Assembly (NCBI GenBank): GCA_947259485.1
Contig: CAMYLU010000027.1
Location: 1 to 40,897, forward strand
DNA: 40,897 bases
Direction of reading: 5' to 3'
Origin: an uncultured Gammaproteobacteria bacterium
GTDB lineage: Bacteria > Pseudomonadota > Gammaproteobacteria > GCA-001735895
Below, one piece after another: positions 1-7,397 of the stretch (positions within the stretch are counted from its first letter, which is position 1; every line of letters starts with the position of its first letter). Position numbers and translations under genes: made by a program. The notes under the pieces were generated by a model. The model was not told the DNA's origin, did no database searches, and saw nothing but the letters and a program-made list of their open reading frames with translations.

Positions 1-1
1 G

Positions 2-100
2 ATGGCAAAATATAAAGACTGGGGCTCTTACGACCAGTGGCGCGAACTCAATGTGCAGGGTATGGCGCGCCACCTGAAAGAATCCGGTGCGGTATATTAA
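2..100 (+). CDS. C-terminal fragment or short ORF, unknown product
   Basis: An open frame runs from the left edge to TAA at 98-100 and encodes 32 residues from an ATG at 2, ending in KESGAVY. The residues are mixed and soluble-looking, with several Trp and Tyr, as in the tail of an enzyme. Because the window begins one base before this ATG, I cannot tell whether it is a true start or an internal Met; a truncated larger gene is more likely. I do not recognise the family. A long palindrome follows 16 bases after the stop and may terminate its transcript. Confidence 0.45.
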   Translation: MAKYKDWGSYDQWRELNVQGMARHLKESGAVY

Positions 101-115
101 TAATTAAGGTTTAAT

Positions 116-165
116 CGGGGACAGTATGCCTATTTCATTTAAGTGGAATAGGCATACTGTCCCCG
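116..165. repeat. Long perfect palindrome, RAYT/REP-type element
   Basis: Two 19-base arms are perfectly complementary: CGGGGACAGTATGCCTATT at 116-134 and its reverse complement at 147-165, around a 12-base loop. The motif GGGGACAGTATRCCTATT is, from memory, typical of palindromic ends associated with REP-associated tyrosine transposases in gammaproteobacteria. A solitary half copy is seen at 32791-32807. The T run right after the right arm means it could also act as a terminator. No transposase is present. Confidence 0.8.
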
Positions 166-293
166 CTTTTATTCTTACTGGAACACAATATGCCAACATC
201 GATACGCTCATCGCGTAATCGCCTTGATGCCTCTTGTCTTTGCTGTTAGCTTGCCATGGAATACTGCGGCCCAGACGGGGTGGGAGAGAAAAT

Positions 294-1418
294 ATGAATC
301 AGGGCGTTGTCAATAAAACGGTCCTAGTGGTGATGGTCATTGCCATATCGGCCTTGTTCCTGTCGATGATCCATCAATTTTTGATGGCCATCCTGCTTGC
401 CGGCCTATTTAGTGCGATGGCGCGCCCGATATACCGTCGCTTCCGAGTCCTGTTCAAGGGGCGCCGGCACCTGGCTTCCGCGACCACGATGTTGCTGATG
501 ATCGTAGTCGTTTTGATTCCACTGTTGCTATTGGTCGGTATCATTGTCGGGCAGGCGATCGATGTGGGTCAGACGGTGACGCCCTGGATCAAGCAGAACC
601 TGGAACAACCCGACAAGCTGACGGCTTACCTGCAGGGTTTGCCGTTTTACGAATATCTCGAACCCTATCGCGGAATCATCCTGGAGAAGGCGGGGCAACT
701 CGTTGGTTCGGTCAGTAACTGGATTGTGGGCGGCCTTTCGCAGGCAACGTTTGGCACAGTCAACTTCCTGTTCATGACTTTCGTGTTTCTTTACACAATA
801 TACTTTTTGCAGATGGACGGCGGCAAACTGGTCAAAAAGATTTTGTATTACCTGCCATTGAACGGCGACGATGAAAGCCTGATGCTGGACAAGTTCACGT
901 CGGTTACCCGGGCGATGTTAAAAGGAACATTGATGATCGGTGTATTGCAGGGTGGAGTGGCAGGCATCGCTTTCGCTGTCGCCGGTATCGACAACGCCGT
1001 GTTCTGGGGAACGATCATGGCAGTGCTGTCGGTGATACCCAGCGTCGGCTCGGCACTGGTGTGGATTCCTGCCTCGATCATCCTGATCATGCAGGGCGAG
1101 GTTACCGCCGGAATAGGGTTGCTGGCTTTCTGCGGCGTGATCGTCGGCAGCCTGGATAACGTGCTGCGTCCGATGCTCGTGGGCAAGGATACCAAGATGC
1201 ATGAATTGATGATTTTTTTCGGCACGCTGGGTGGCATCCTGATGTTCGGTATCGCCGGTATCTTGATCGGCCCTGTGATCGCTTCGTTATTCGTCACCAT
1301 CTGGGAACTGTATGGAATCGCTTTCAGCGACTATCTGCCGGAAGTGTATTATCGGAAGCAGCCTGTTGAGACTGCTGTCCTGGATGATCAGGATGAGCCC
1401 GATGATGAAAATAGTTAA
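294..1418 (+). CDS. AI-2E family transporter (PerM/YdiK-like permease)
   Basis: An inner-membrane protein of 374 residues, the usual size for the AI-2E/UPF0118 family. Hydrophobic segments lie in the first 60 residues, a long extracytoplasmic loop follows, and a glycine-rich C-terminal half contains motifs such as PSVGSALVWIP and DNVLRPMLVG that are characteristic of the family. Members have been linked to export of autoinducer-2 or to Na+/H+ exchange; the substrate here cannot be read. The ATG at 294 follows GGGAGAGAAA and is preferred to an upstream TTG at 234, which would add a non-hydrophobic arginine-rich leader. The C-terminal tail is acidic. It converges with pldA, with 41 bases between them. 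Confidence 0.88.
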   Translation: MNQGVVNKTVLVVMVIAISALFLSMIHQFLMAILLAGLFSAMARPIYRRFRVLFKGRRHLASATTMLLMIVVVLIPLLLLVGIIVGQAIDVGQTVTPWIKQNLEQPDKLTAYLQGLPFYEYLEPYRGIILEKAGQLVGSVSNWIVGGLSQATFGTVNFLFMTFVFLYTIYFLQMDGGKLVKKILYYLPLNGDDESLMLDKFTSVTRAMLKGTLMIGVLQGGVAGIAFAVAGIDNAVFWGTIMAVLSVIPSVGSALVWIPASIILIMQGEVTAGIGLLAFCGVIVGSLDNVLRPMLVGKDTKMHELMIFFGTLGGILMFGIAGILIGPVIASLFVTIWELYGIAFSDYLPEVYYRKQPVETAVLDDQDEPDDENS

Positions 1419-1459
1419 AGTATAAAAAGGAATTATCCAGTCCGATCCTCAATTCGCTA

Positions 1460-2404
1460 TTAAAGCAAATCGGATAACAGTATGCCGACGCTGATACGTT
1501 CGATATCCGCGTCGTAGTCGATCAGGCTTTCGCCGTAGCCGTTGAAATATTGCACGTAGCCGCGAAAGCGCCGGTGCATCGGGAAGGTCCAGTCAACCTG
1601 GATGGCACCGCGGTTGTCTTCGCTGTCGAGATTGTTGCGCATCATGACTGCCACTTCGTGATCGAATTTACGATAGGCGATGGTAAACTCAAAGTTACCG
1701 AGGTAATCCTCGATATCCGGATTGTCATCGCCATCCGGATCAAGCGGATCGTCTTTATCATCCTCTGGGATGCGCCACCAGGCCTTCAGAGCGAAGACAT
1801 AGCGCCAGCGCTCCCAGGCAATCCCCGCGTAGAGCCGGTTCCAGCTGCGTGAAAATGGCAAACTGCGACCGTTCGACTGGTGCGACAAGCCAATTGCAAT
1901 AAAACTGGCATCGCCGCCGAGTATTTCCCAGGGCACCGGGGTGGCCCAGTAGATTTCCGGTTCGTAGTTGGTTTCGCGAAACGGCGCCGAAATTTCCTGG
2001 TTGTAGGCCTGCCAGAAAGCCCGCACCGTAAAACCGAAAAACAGGACGTCCTCCTCTGTGAATAGTCCCTCGGCTATCGGTGCCTTGAGGCTGAGCTGAA
2101 ACTGTATTTCGAGATTGTCGAGATCTTCGCCGAAATCACTACTGCCCGCTTCGAATACATCGTCGTTGGGCTGTTCGGCATAGGTCAACGGCAGCACGTA
2201 GTTGCGTTTATGCGCGAGCAATACCGCGCGGTTATCCTGCGCCTCGCGCTCACGCTTGATGCGTTCTTTAACCAGCGAGCCGGTCTCCTCGGGCCCCGGG
2301 TCCCCATCGGTTTCCTGGGCCATCAGCAAAGGGCTGGTGAGCAACAGTAAGGCCAGGCATAACCAGGTGAGGTAAGTTTTCAGGCTTTCAGAAAGTGTGT
2401 CCAT
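1460..2404 (-). CDS. pldA: Outer membrane phospholipase A1
   Basis: A 314-residue precursor with a signal peptide (hydrophobic stretch about residues 12-28, likely cleaved after LLMAQ). The catalytic segment HQSNGRSLPFSRSWNR contains His175, Ser177 and Asn189, with the same spacing as the His142/Ser144/Asn156 triad of Escherichia coli OMPLA. The remainder alternates in the manner of a 12-strand barrel. The enzyme hydrolyses acyl chains of phospholipids that reach the outer leaflet and is normally activated by Ca2+-dependent dimerisation when asymmetry is lost. It is slightly longer than the E. coli protein because of an acidic N-terminal linker (about residues 30-60) and an Asp-rich loop near residues 215-230. 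It appears to be a single-gene unit. Confidence 0.93.
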   Translation of the reverse strand: MDTLSESLKTYLTWLCLALLLLTSPLLMAQETDGDPGPEETGSLVKERIKREREAQDNRAVLLAHKRNYVLPLTYAEQPNDDVFEAGSSDFGEDLDNLEIQFQLSLKAPIAEGLFTEEDVLFFGFTVRAFWQAYNQEISAPFRETNYEPEIYWATPVPWEILGGDASFIAIGLSHQSNGRSLPFSRSWNRLYAGIAWERWRYVFALKAWWRIPEDDKDDPLDPDGDDNPDIEDYLGNFEFTIAYRKFDHEVAVMMRNNLDSEDNRGAIQVDWTFPMHRRFRGYVQYFNGYGESLIDYDADIERISVGILLSDLL

Positions 2405-2568
2405 ACATTAACCAAGCTGCAGTATCGTCTTCCGACCACACCAGGTTGAGGCCGTAGTAGAAGTACTCGATAAATTGAAAGGTGAATTCCACGCAATGAT
2501 TCCGGTTCCATTACTTTGCCGCATTCTAACGTGAAAATTTAATTAACTATAAGGCCTCTGGATTTTTT

Positions 2569-2657
2569 GTCATGCCGGCGGAAGCCGGAATCTGGTTCAA
2601 CCATTGCACACCGCCATAAAATCCGGGCTAGATCCCGCGATCAAGTCGCGGGATGAC
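2569..2657. repeat. Pair of REP-like palindromes
   Basis: The 355-base gap 2405-2759 has no gene. It holds two members of the dispersed 'GTCATCCCG...CGGGAT' family: one at 2569-2595 (GTCATGCCGGCGGAAGCCGG) and an inverted one at 2630-2657, whose 9-base arms ATCCCGCGA (2632-2640) and TCGCGGGAT (2646-2654) pair around TCAAG. Related copies lie near 4108, 7110, 7156 and 9349. The inverted pairing resembles a REPIN or BIME. Confidence 0.7.
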
Positions 2658-2715
2658 ACCATAAGTAGTCAAGATGGTGAAAGCCAGCAATGCGATCATG
2701 TTCGAAGAACGCCAT

Positions 2716-2751
2716 CTTAGCGTCTTGACGTTAAAATGTTAAGACGCTAAG
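2716..2751. promoter_or_regulatory. Palindromic operator of the toxin-antitoxin operon
   Basis: The arms CTTAGCGTCTTGAC (2716-2729) and GTTAAGACGCTAAG (2738-2751) pair at 13 of 14 positions around an 8-base loop containing TAAAAT, a possible -10 box. TTGACG at 2725-2730 resembles a -35 box. The palindrome ends 8 bases before the antitoxin ATG and contains its probable AAGG ribosome site. RHH antitoxins commonly bind such repeats, so autoregulation is the natural reading. Confidence 0.7.
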
Positions 2752-2759
2752 GTTGCGTT

Positions 2760-2996
2760 ATGAATGAGACAACCCAAAAAAGAGCCACCGTCTACTTCGA
2801 TCCATACCTGCATCGAGCGCTGCGACTGAAAGCGGCTGAAACCGATCGCAGTATTTCCGAAATTGTAAACGAGGCTGTCAAAGCCGCGCTTGCAGAAGAC
2901 GCCAGCGACATCGAGGCCTTCGAAGTCCGGGAAAAAGAACCGGCCTATGCGTTCGAGGATGTCGTCAAGGACCTGAAACGGCGTGGCAAGATATAG
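2760..2996 (+). CDS. Ribbon-helix-helix antitoxin (CopG/RelB-like)
   Basis: A small protein of 78 residues. Residues about 6-45 (RATVYFDPYLHRALRLKAAE, then SISEIVNEAVKAAL) follow the ribbon-helix-helix pattern: a short beta strand used for DNA contacts and then two helices. The C-terminal half, rich in Glu and Lys and ending DVVKDLKRRGKI, is the likely toxin-neutralising tail. The gene overlaps the downstream toxin by 14 bases, the classic type II arrangement, so the two are translationally coupled. The palindrome directly upstream is the expected binding site for self-repression. Confidence 0.85.
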   Translation: MNETTQKRATVYFDPYLHRALRLKAAETDRSISEIVNEAVKAALAEDASDIEAFEVREKEPAYAFEDVVKDLKRRGKI

Positions 2997-3249
2997 CCTG
3001 CAAATAAAGAAGTCGGCCCGCAAAGAACTTGAATCGATCGCCACCAAGGTGGATCGGCAACGCATCATCAAGCGTATTGAATCGTTGGCTGACGACCCTC
3101 GACCGCCAGGTGCATTGAAGTTGTCGGGCCTTGAGCGTTATCGTATCCGGCAGGGACGTTATCGCATTCTCTACACCATCGAGGACTCGGTGCTGGTGGT
3201 TCAAGTGATCAAGATCGGCGATCGCAAGAATGTCTATAGCAGCAAATAG
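2983..3249 (+). CDS. RelE/ParE-family toxin
   Basis: An 88-residue basic protein with the RelE/ParE fold pattern: an initial strand YSLQIKKSARKEL, a helical hairpin, LSGLERYRIRQGRYRILYTI and a final strand VVQVIKIGDRKNVY. The arginine-rich GLERYRIRQGRYRILY stretch is diagnostic of RelE-type ribosome-dependent mRNA interferases, where such residues contact RNA. Close ParE relatives poison gyrase instead, and the sequence alone does not settle the activity. Expression is coupled to the antitoxin by overlap. A 10-base sequence at 3251-3260, just past the stop, is the exact reverse complement of 2739-2748 in the operator, so the module is bracketed by short inverted repeats. Confidence 0.87.
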   Translation: MARYSLQIKKSARKELESIATKVDRQRIIKRIESLADDPRPPGALKLSGLERYRIRQGRYRILYTIEDSVLVVQVIKIGDRKNVYSSK

Positions 3250-3330
3250 CAGCGTCTTAATAGAGGGCAGAGCCTGATTTTTTCTAATATTAGAGTTAAT
3301 CGTGCCCCGGCTTTTATTTCACTTTCCGGG

Positions 3331-3945
3331 TTATTCTTTTGCCACGATTAGTCCACGCGCCTGCAAGGTTCGGATTGTCAGGGCTATTTGGTCTTCGATG
3401 AGGTTGCGTGGTACCGATGGTTCGATGCTCTCTGATTGCATCGACCAGACCAGTTCTTTGGTCGCGGCGTCGTAGATATTGGTTTCCAGTGTCAATACCT
3501 TGAAGCGTCGATAATAAGCGCGATTATCGCTTTTTAACGCATGCGTGTAGTAGCGGTGGTAGCCGCGGTGATGGTCGTAATAGGTCGGCGGTTGGTAAAC
3601 CTCTTCTTCTTTTACGCCCAGCAGGCGAGTGACCAGCACGGCATCGATATCCTGTCCTTTTATCGCCGCTTCCACGGATTCGCGCGAAATTGTCAGGCTC
3701 GTAGTCATCAGCTCGTAACTGGGAGTCGCCTCGACATTCAAGGTAGCTAGCGTCTCGACGAACTCATCTTCGTATACCCGGCGCCGGGTAGAGCGCTCGA
3801 TCGCCGCGATAATCAAAAAATTATCGAGCACAGCTGAATAGCCTTCATCCCGCCACTCCATGGCCGGTCGCTTGGTGGCGCAGGCGCTGAGCACGAGCGC
3901 GGTCAGCACGAAAAGAATCGTTCGAAATGGTGTTGTTGATTTCAT
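3331..3945 (-). CDS. Predicted lipoprotein (DUF4136-like), function unknown
   Basis: From the ATG at 3945 the product has 204 residues and begins with a lipoprotein signal ending LVLSAC, with the lipidated Cys near residue 21. The frame extends 25 codons further upstream, but that leader would bury the signal peptide, and GAAAGG sits just before 3945. The mature part is mixed alpha/beta with a His/Tyr-rich loop (YYDHHRGYHRYY) and LETNIYDAATKELVW, a pattern seen in small envelope lipoproteins of the DUF4136 type. The assignment to that family is tentative. It converges with the toxin gene. Confidence 0.72.
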   Translation of the reverse strand: MKSTTPFRTILFVLTALVLSACATKRPAMEWRDEGYSAVLDNFLIIAAIERSTRRRVYEDEFVETLATLNVEATPSYELMTTSLTISRESVEAAIKGQDIDAVLVTRLLGVKEEEVYQPPTYYDHHRGYHRYYTHALKSDNRAYYRRFKVLTLETNIYDAATKELVWSMQSESIEPSVPRNLIEDQIALTIRTLQARGLIVAKE

Positions 3946-4107
3946 GGATGGGTACCTTTCTCTATATTCGCTCAGGTTATGGTATTGTGGATCGATGATC
4001 AACGCTACGCGGAGCTTCACTGGAAATTTGAATCCATGCAGTTATCGGTTAGGCCAAAACCAATTCAAATGTGGGCAGAAATCTTAATAACATGCTGCGG
4101 TTACAAG

Positions 4108-4129
4108 ATCCCGGCTCATGGGCCGGGAT
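4108..4129. repeat. REP-like palindrome
   Basis: ATCCCGGC (4108-4115) and GCCGGGAT (4122-4129) form a perfect 8-base stem around TCATGG, followed by GAC as in the other copies. It lies in the 251-base gap 3946-4196 between two minus-strand genes. It may double as a terminator of the DUF481 gene, but no T run follows on the minus strand. Confidence 0.65.
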
Positions 4130-4196
4130 GACATCATTGGTTGTTAGGCCTGGTCCACAAGTATGCCTTTCCGGCGGGTAGAGATATAGTCTCCGA

Positions 4197-4916
4197 TTAG
4201 AAAGCGTAAACCAGGGATATGGTTGTGATCTTGTCACTCTTCTCGATTCCGTCCGGCACCTCGGAGTTACGTTTCACCAGGTAACTAATTTTTGCCGCCA
4301 GGTTTCCATCTATTTTCATTTTGAGTGACGTATCGGACTCGGTGTAGGTGTTTTCGTCGCCGTCTTCTATCAATATGGCCTGGTTGAATATCGCTGTTTC
4401 ACTAATTTTATACTCGTACTTTGCATCCGCGGTCACGATGTTGTCCTCTTCGGTATCTCCGGTCTCGCGATCTTTTAAACTGCGAAAACCAAGACCGACG
4501 GAGACATCGAGCAGGTGTTTGTCGTTTTCGATAAAACGTGAGCCTGCACCAAAGGTCAGGGTTCTCTGGAATTCGTATCCGCTGAATTCATCGTCCTCGA
4601 GTCGTAGCTGTCCAAAAGCGTAGGATTTTTCACCGAGGCTGTATTCAGATCTTCCCTTTAATACCATGCTATCGGCGGTGGTCTCGTCCTCGGACTTGTT
4701 TCTGATCGAATCTAATGAGGCTATATGCTTCCATTGAGCAGACTCCCTGGACACGGCAAGGCGGGCGTTCAGGTTTTCTGTTTCAGAATTGCCTGAGGTC
4801 GATGTGAAACCCAACTCACCCTCTCCCTTCCATCCGCTCGCTGTTGGCTCGACTTCGTCGGCGGCCATTGAGATCAGGGGAAACAGTAACAAAATTAGTG
4901 TCAACTTTTTAAGCAT
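4197..4916 (-). CDS. DUF481-family outer membrane beta-barrel protein
   Basis: A 239-residue precursor with a clear signal peptide (MLKKLTLILLLFPLISMAA). The mature protein opens with GWKGEGELGFTSTSGNSETE, the signature of the DUF481/YdiY family of salt- or acid-inducible outer-membrane proteins, and continues as alternating strands. It ends in SLVYAF, the aromatic C-terminus recognised by the BAM complex. Several loops are strongly acidic. The physiological role of the family is unknown. It is transcribed away from the aldo/keto reductase; a 131-base region between them must hold both promoters. Confidence 0.85.
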   Translation of the reverse strand: MLKKLTLILLLFPLISMAADEVEPTASGWKGEGELGFTSTSGNSETENLNARLAVSRESAQWKHIASLDSIRNKSEDETTADSMVLKGRSEYSLGEKSYAFGQLRLEDDEFSGYEFQRTLTFGAGSRFIENDKHLLDVSVGLGFRSLKDRETGDTEEDNIVTADAKYEYKISETAIFNQAILIEDGDENTYTESDTSLKMKIDGNLAAKISYLVKRNSEVPDGIEKSDKITTISLVYAF

Positions 4917-5047
4917 TTTATATTTTTACCCTTATTTTAGTTTGTTGTAACCTAGCACGACGATTGGTGGCAAAGTTGTTTCAAATCAACCCTGATGACA
5001 AGCACGAGAAATTTAAGAATAATCGACTATGATCGTTATTGAAAGCT

Positions 5048-5881
5048 ATGCGAAACGTAAATCTTCCATCAGGTAACAGCATGCCGGTGTTTGGACTCGG
5101 CACCTGGCGTATGGGTGAACACCCTGAGCAATTTGAGCGTGATGCGGACGTGATTCGTGCTGCGCTTGATCTAGGGATTACACTGCTTGATACCGCGGAA
5201 ATGTATGGTGAAGGCGGGGCCGAGGAAGTGATTGGCCAGGCCATTCAGGGCCGCCGCGACGGGCTTTACCTGGTCAGCAAGTTTTACCCGCACAATGCTA
5301 GTCGTAGCGGCGTCATTGAAGCCTGCGAGAATAGTCTGCGACGTATGAATTGCGACATTATCGATTTGTATATGTTGCACTGGCCGGGCAGTTTCCCCCT
5401 CGAGCAAACTTTCGAAGCGCTGCATGCATTGCAGGATAGCGGCAAGATCCGTGACTTTGGTGTCAGCAATTTTAATCTCGGCGACCTGGAAAGTATTCCG
5501 GCGGAAGACCAGGCGCGATTGGGCTGTAACCAGGTTTTTTATAATCTCATCCATCGCGAGGTGGAATGGGAAGTCTCCGACTGGTGTCAGCAGCGCGGGG
5601 TGCCGCTGATGGCCTATTCGCCGCTCGACCAGGGTGGTTCGTTTTTGGAATCATCGGCCGTTACCGATGTCGCCGCGCGACATGATGCAACTAACGCGCA
5701 AATCGCGCTGGCCTGGTTACTGCATCAACCGAATACCGTGGTGATACCCAAATCAGTGCGCCCGGAGCGCATTAAGGAGAATCTTGCGGCGGTTGATATC
5801 GAACTCAACGAGCAGGACCTGGTCGATCTTGACAACGTCTATCCCGCACCCGAACAACCGATCCGGTTAGGCATGCGTTAG
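5048..5881 (+). CDS. Aldo/keto reductase
   Basis: An NADPH-dependent (beta/alpha)8 oxidoreductase of 277 residues from the ATG at 5048; a TTG three codons upstream is possible but neither start has a clear ribosome site. The catalytic tetrad can be read as Asp and Tyr in LLDTAEMYGEG, Lys in LVSKFYPHN and His in LYMLHWPG. The cofactor end is present as VIPKSVRPERIKEN. It resembles the bacterial 2,5-diketo-D-gluconate reductase and YtbE-type groups, but the substrate is not predictable. The MFS gene follows after 19 bases, suggesting a two-gene operon. Confidence 0.9.
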   Translation: MRNVNLPSGNSMPVFGLGTWRMGEHPEQFERDADVIRAALDLGITLLDTAEMYGEGGAEEVIGQAIQGRRDGLYLVSKFYPHNASRSGVIEACENSLRRMNCDIIDLYMLHWPGSFPLEQTFEALHALQDSGKIRDFGVSNFNLGDLESIPAEDQARLGCNQVFYNLIHREVEWEVSDWCQQRGVPLMAYSPLDQGGSFLESSAVTDVAARHDATNAQIALAWLLHQPNTVVIPKSVRPERIKENLAAVDIELNEQDLVDLDNVYPAPEQPIRLGMR

Positions 5882-5900
5882 TGGTCTCGCGGGCCGCGAA

Positions 5901-7055
5901 TTGAAGCTTAGCCCGCAACACAGTTTCGCCGCTTTCTTTTTCCTGCAGAACCTGCCGCGCGGCATGTTGCTGACCGTCATTCCGTTGCAGGCCTACGCAC
6001 TGATGGGTAATGCACAGGACACCAGCGTGCTGCTGTTTGCGGTTAGCATCGGTGGAATCGTCGCGGCACTGGTGCTGCCGCAAATCATAAAGCGTATCGG
6101 CTTATATCCCGCCTACCTGCTGTCCTGCGTAACGATGGTGGCATCGGCGCTTCTAATGGCGTTTGAGCAGGTCTGGATATTCTCGGCCGGGCTGTTCTTT
6201 CACGTGTTTTCGATAGCCGCGGCCGAGGTTACGCTGTCGCTTTATGTCATGAGCAGGATCGCGCGCTCGGAAATGACGAGTTTCGAGCCATTGCGAATAC
6301 TGGCCCTGGTGCTCGCGCTGACGATTGGTCCGTTCCTCGGTGTTTATTTCGAGGCTCGAATTCTGCACGAGCTGCCGTTTATTGTTTGTATCGTTTTCAT
6401 GATTGGCTCGGTCTTCGTGTTCCGCAGTCTAGGTTTACAGCAGACCGTTGTTCCTGCGTCAAAATCCGATAGCGTTAACCCACTGAGATATTTATCGCGC
6501 TACCTGAAGCAACCGCGCCTGCGCCTGGCCTATGGATTGGTACTGGCGAGGTCAAGTTGGTGGACAATGTTTATCATCTATGCCCCGATCTACGCGACGC
6601 AATCCGGCCTCGGTGAATTGACTGGTGCCGCGATCGTGTCGATCGGCACCGCGTGGACGCTTTCCGTGCCTTTCTGGGGTTGGGTGGCGCGGCGTTACGG
6701 GGTTCGGAAACTGCTGTTCTGGGGTTTCAGTTTGTGCAGCTTAATGACCTTTACCGTCTACCTGGTCATCGACCAACCGCTTGTTGCATCGGTGTTGCTG
6801 ATATTTTGTGCGCTCGGTGCGACCATGCTCGACGGTGTCGGTAACGTGCTGTTCTTCCGGGCGGTCAGGGCAGGGGACCGCTCGGAAATGACTGCGGTAT
6901 TCGTAACTTACCGTGATGCCGGGCAGTTACTTACACCCGGCCTGTTTGCGGTTCTGCTGAACTATTTTGCGTTACCGGTGGTTTTCTCGACCGCGGCGGG
7001 CTGGATGATCGTCGCCGCCTGGTTGTGTCGCTATATCCCGCGAAGATTGCGCTGA
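5901..7055 (+). CDS. MFS transporter, substrate unknown
   Basis: A 384-residue hydrophobic protein with about twelve transmembrane segments in two halves, divided by a short polar linker near residues 180-205 (QTVVPASKSDSVNP). The motif between helices 2 and 3 is weak (LPQIIKRIGLYPAY), and the second half repeats it as WGWVARRYGVRK, typical of the major facilitator fold. The only upstream start in frame is TTG at 5901; the next Met is 22 codons in and would cost part of helix 1. Short spacing to the aldo/keto reductase suggests a shared transcript. Whether it exports or imports is not readable. Confidence 0.85.
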   Translation: MKLSPQHSFAAFFFLQNLPRGMLLTVIPLQAYALMGNAQDTSVLLFAVSIGGIVAALVLPQIIKRIGLYPAYLLSCVTMVASALLMAFEQVWIFSAGLFFHVFSIAAAEVTLSLYVMSRIARSEMTSFEPLRILALVLALTIGPFLGVYFEARILHELPFIVCIVFMIGSVFVFRSLGLQQTVVPASKSDSVNPLRYLSRYLKQPRLRLAYGLVLARSSWWTMFIIYAPIYATQSGLGELTGAAIVSIGTAWTLSVPFWGWVARRYGVRKLLFWGFSLCSLMTFTVYLVIDQPLVASVLLIFCALGATMLDGVGNVLFFRAVRAGDRSEMTAVFVTYRDAGQLLTPGLFAVLLNYFALPVVFSTAAGWMIVAAWLCRYIPRRLR

Positions 7056-7109
7056 TTTTTTGCATTCGGCGTCCCTTCACAACCCTAACGTCATCCCAGG
7101 CTCCTACCG

Positions 7110-7181
7110 CGTCATCCCCGCGAAAGCGGGGATCTATCAGGGGTGGTGGGTTACAAGATCCCCGCTTTCGCGGGGATGACG
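7110..7181. repeat. Inverted pair of REP-like palindromes (REPIN-like)
   Basis: Two perfect 26-base copies face each other at 7110-7135 and 7156-7181, separated by 20 bases. Each is itself a hairpin (CCCCGCGAAAGCGGGG), so the whole can fold as one long stem or as two small ones. A partial copy precedes it (CGTCATCCCAGG, from 7089). It lies in the 342-base gene-free gap 7056-7397, after the MFS gene. It is the best-preserved member of the family in the window. Confidence 0.85.
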
Positions 7182-7262
7182 TTAGAAGTATACGGGGATG
7201 ACGTTAGAAGTATACGGGGATGACGATAGAAGTATGCGGGGAGGACGTTAGAAGTGTGGGGG
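7175..7262 (+). repeat. 22-base tandem repeat, four units
   Basis: The unit GATGACGTTAGAAGTATACGGG is present twice perfectly (7175-7196, 7197-7218) and twice with a few changes (7219-7240, 7241-7262). A decayed fragment AATGACGTAAATGGACGG follows. The first unit begins inside the right REP copy, so the array grew from the end of that palindrome. No coding role is evident. Confidence 0.88.
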
Positions 7263-7397
7263 AATGACGTAAATGGACGGCAGAAATAGCGCTTTTATGC
7301 TATAGGTAACTCTATATTGGTTAAAGTAATCCGTTGATTTGCCGATAGTTCCCGGTGTCTAAACGTATTCGTTAATTTTGACGAACAGGTTGTAATC

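Noticed and set aside
4048-4149. Two GTTAGGC heptamers (4048-4054 and 4143-4149) resembling integron core sites
   Set aside because: No inverse core RYYYAAC with matching stem was found at attC distance; the space holds a REP-like palindrome instead, so chance is the simpler explanation.
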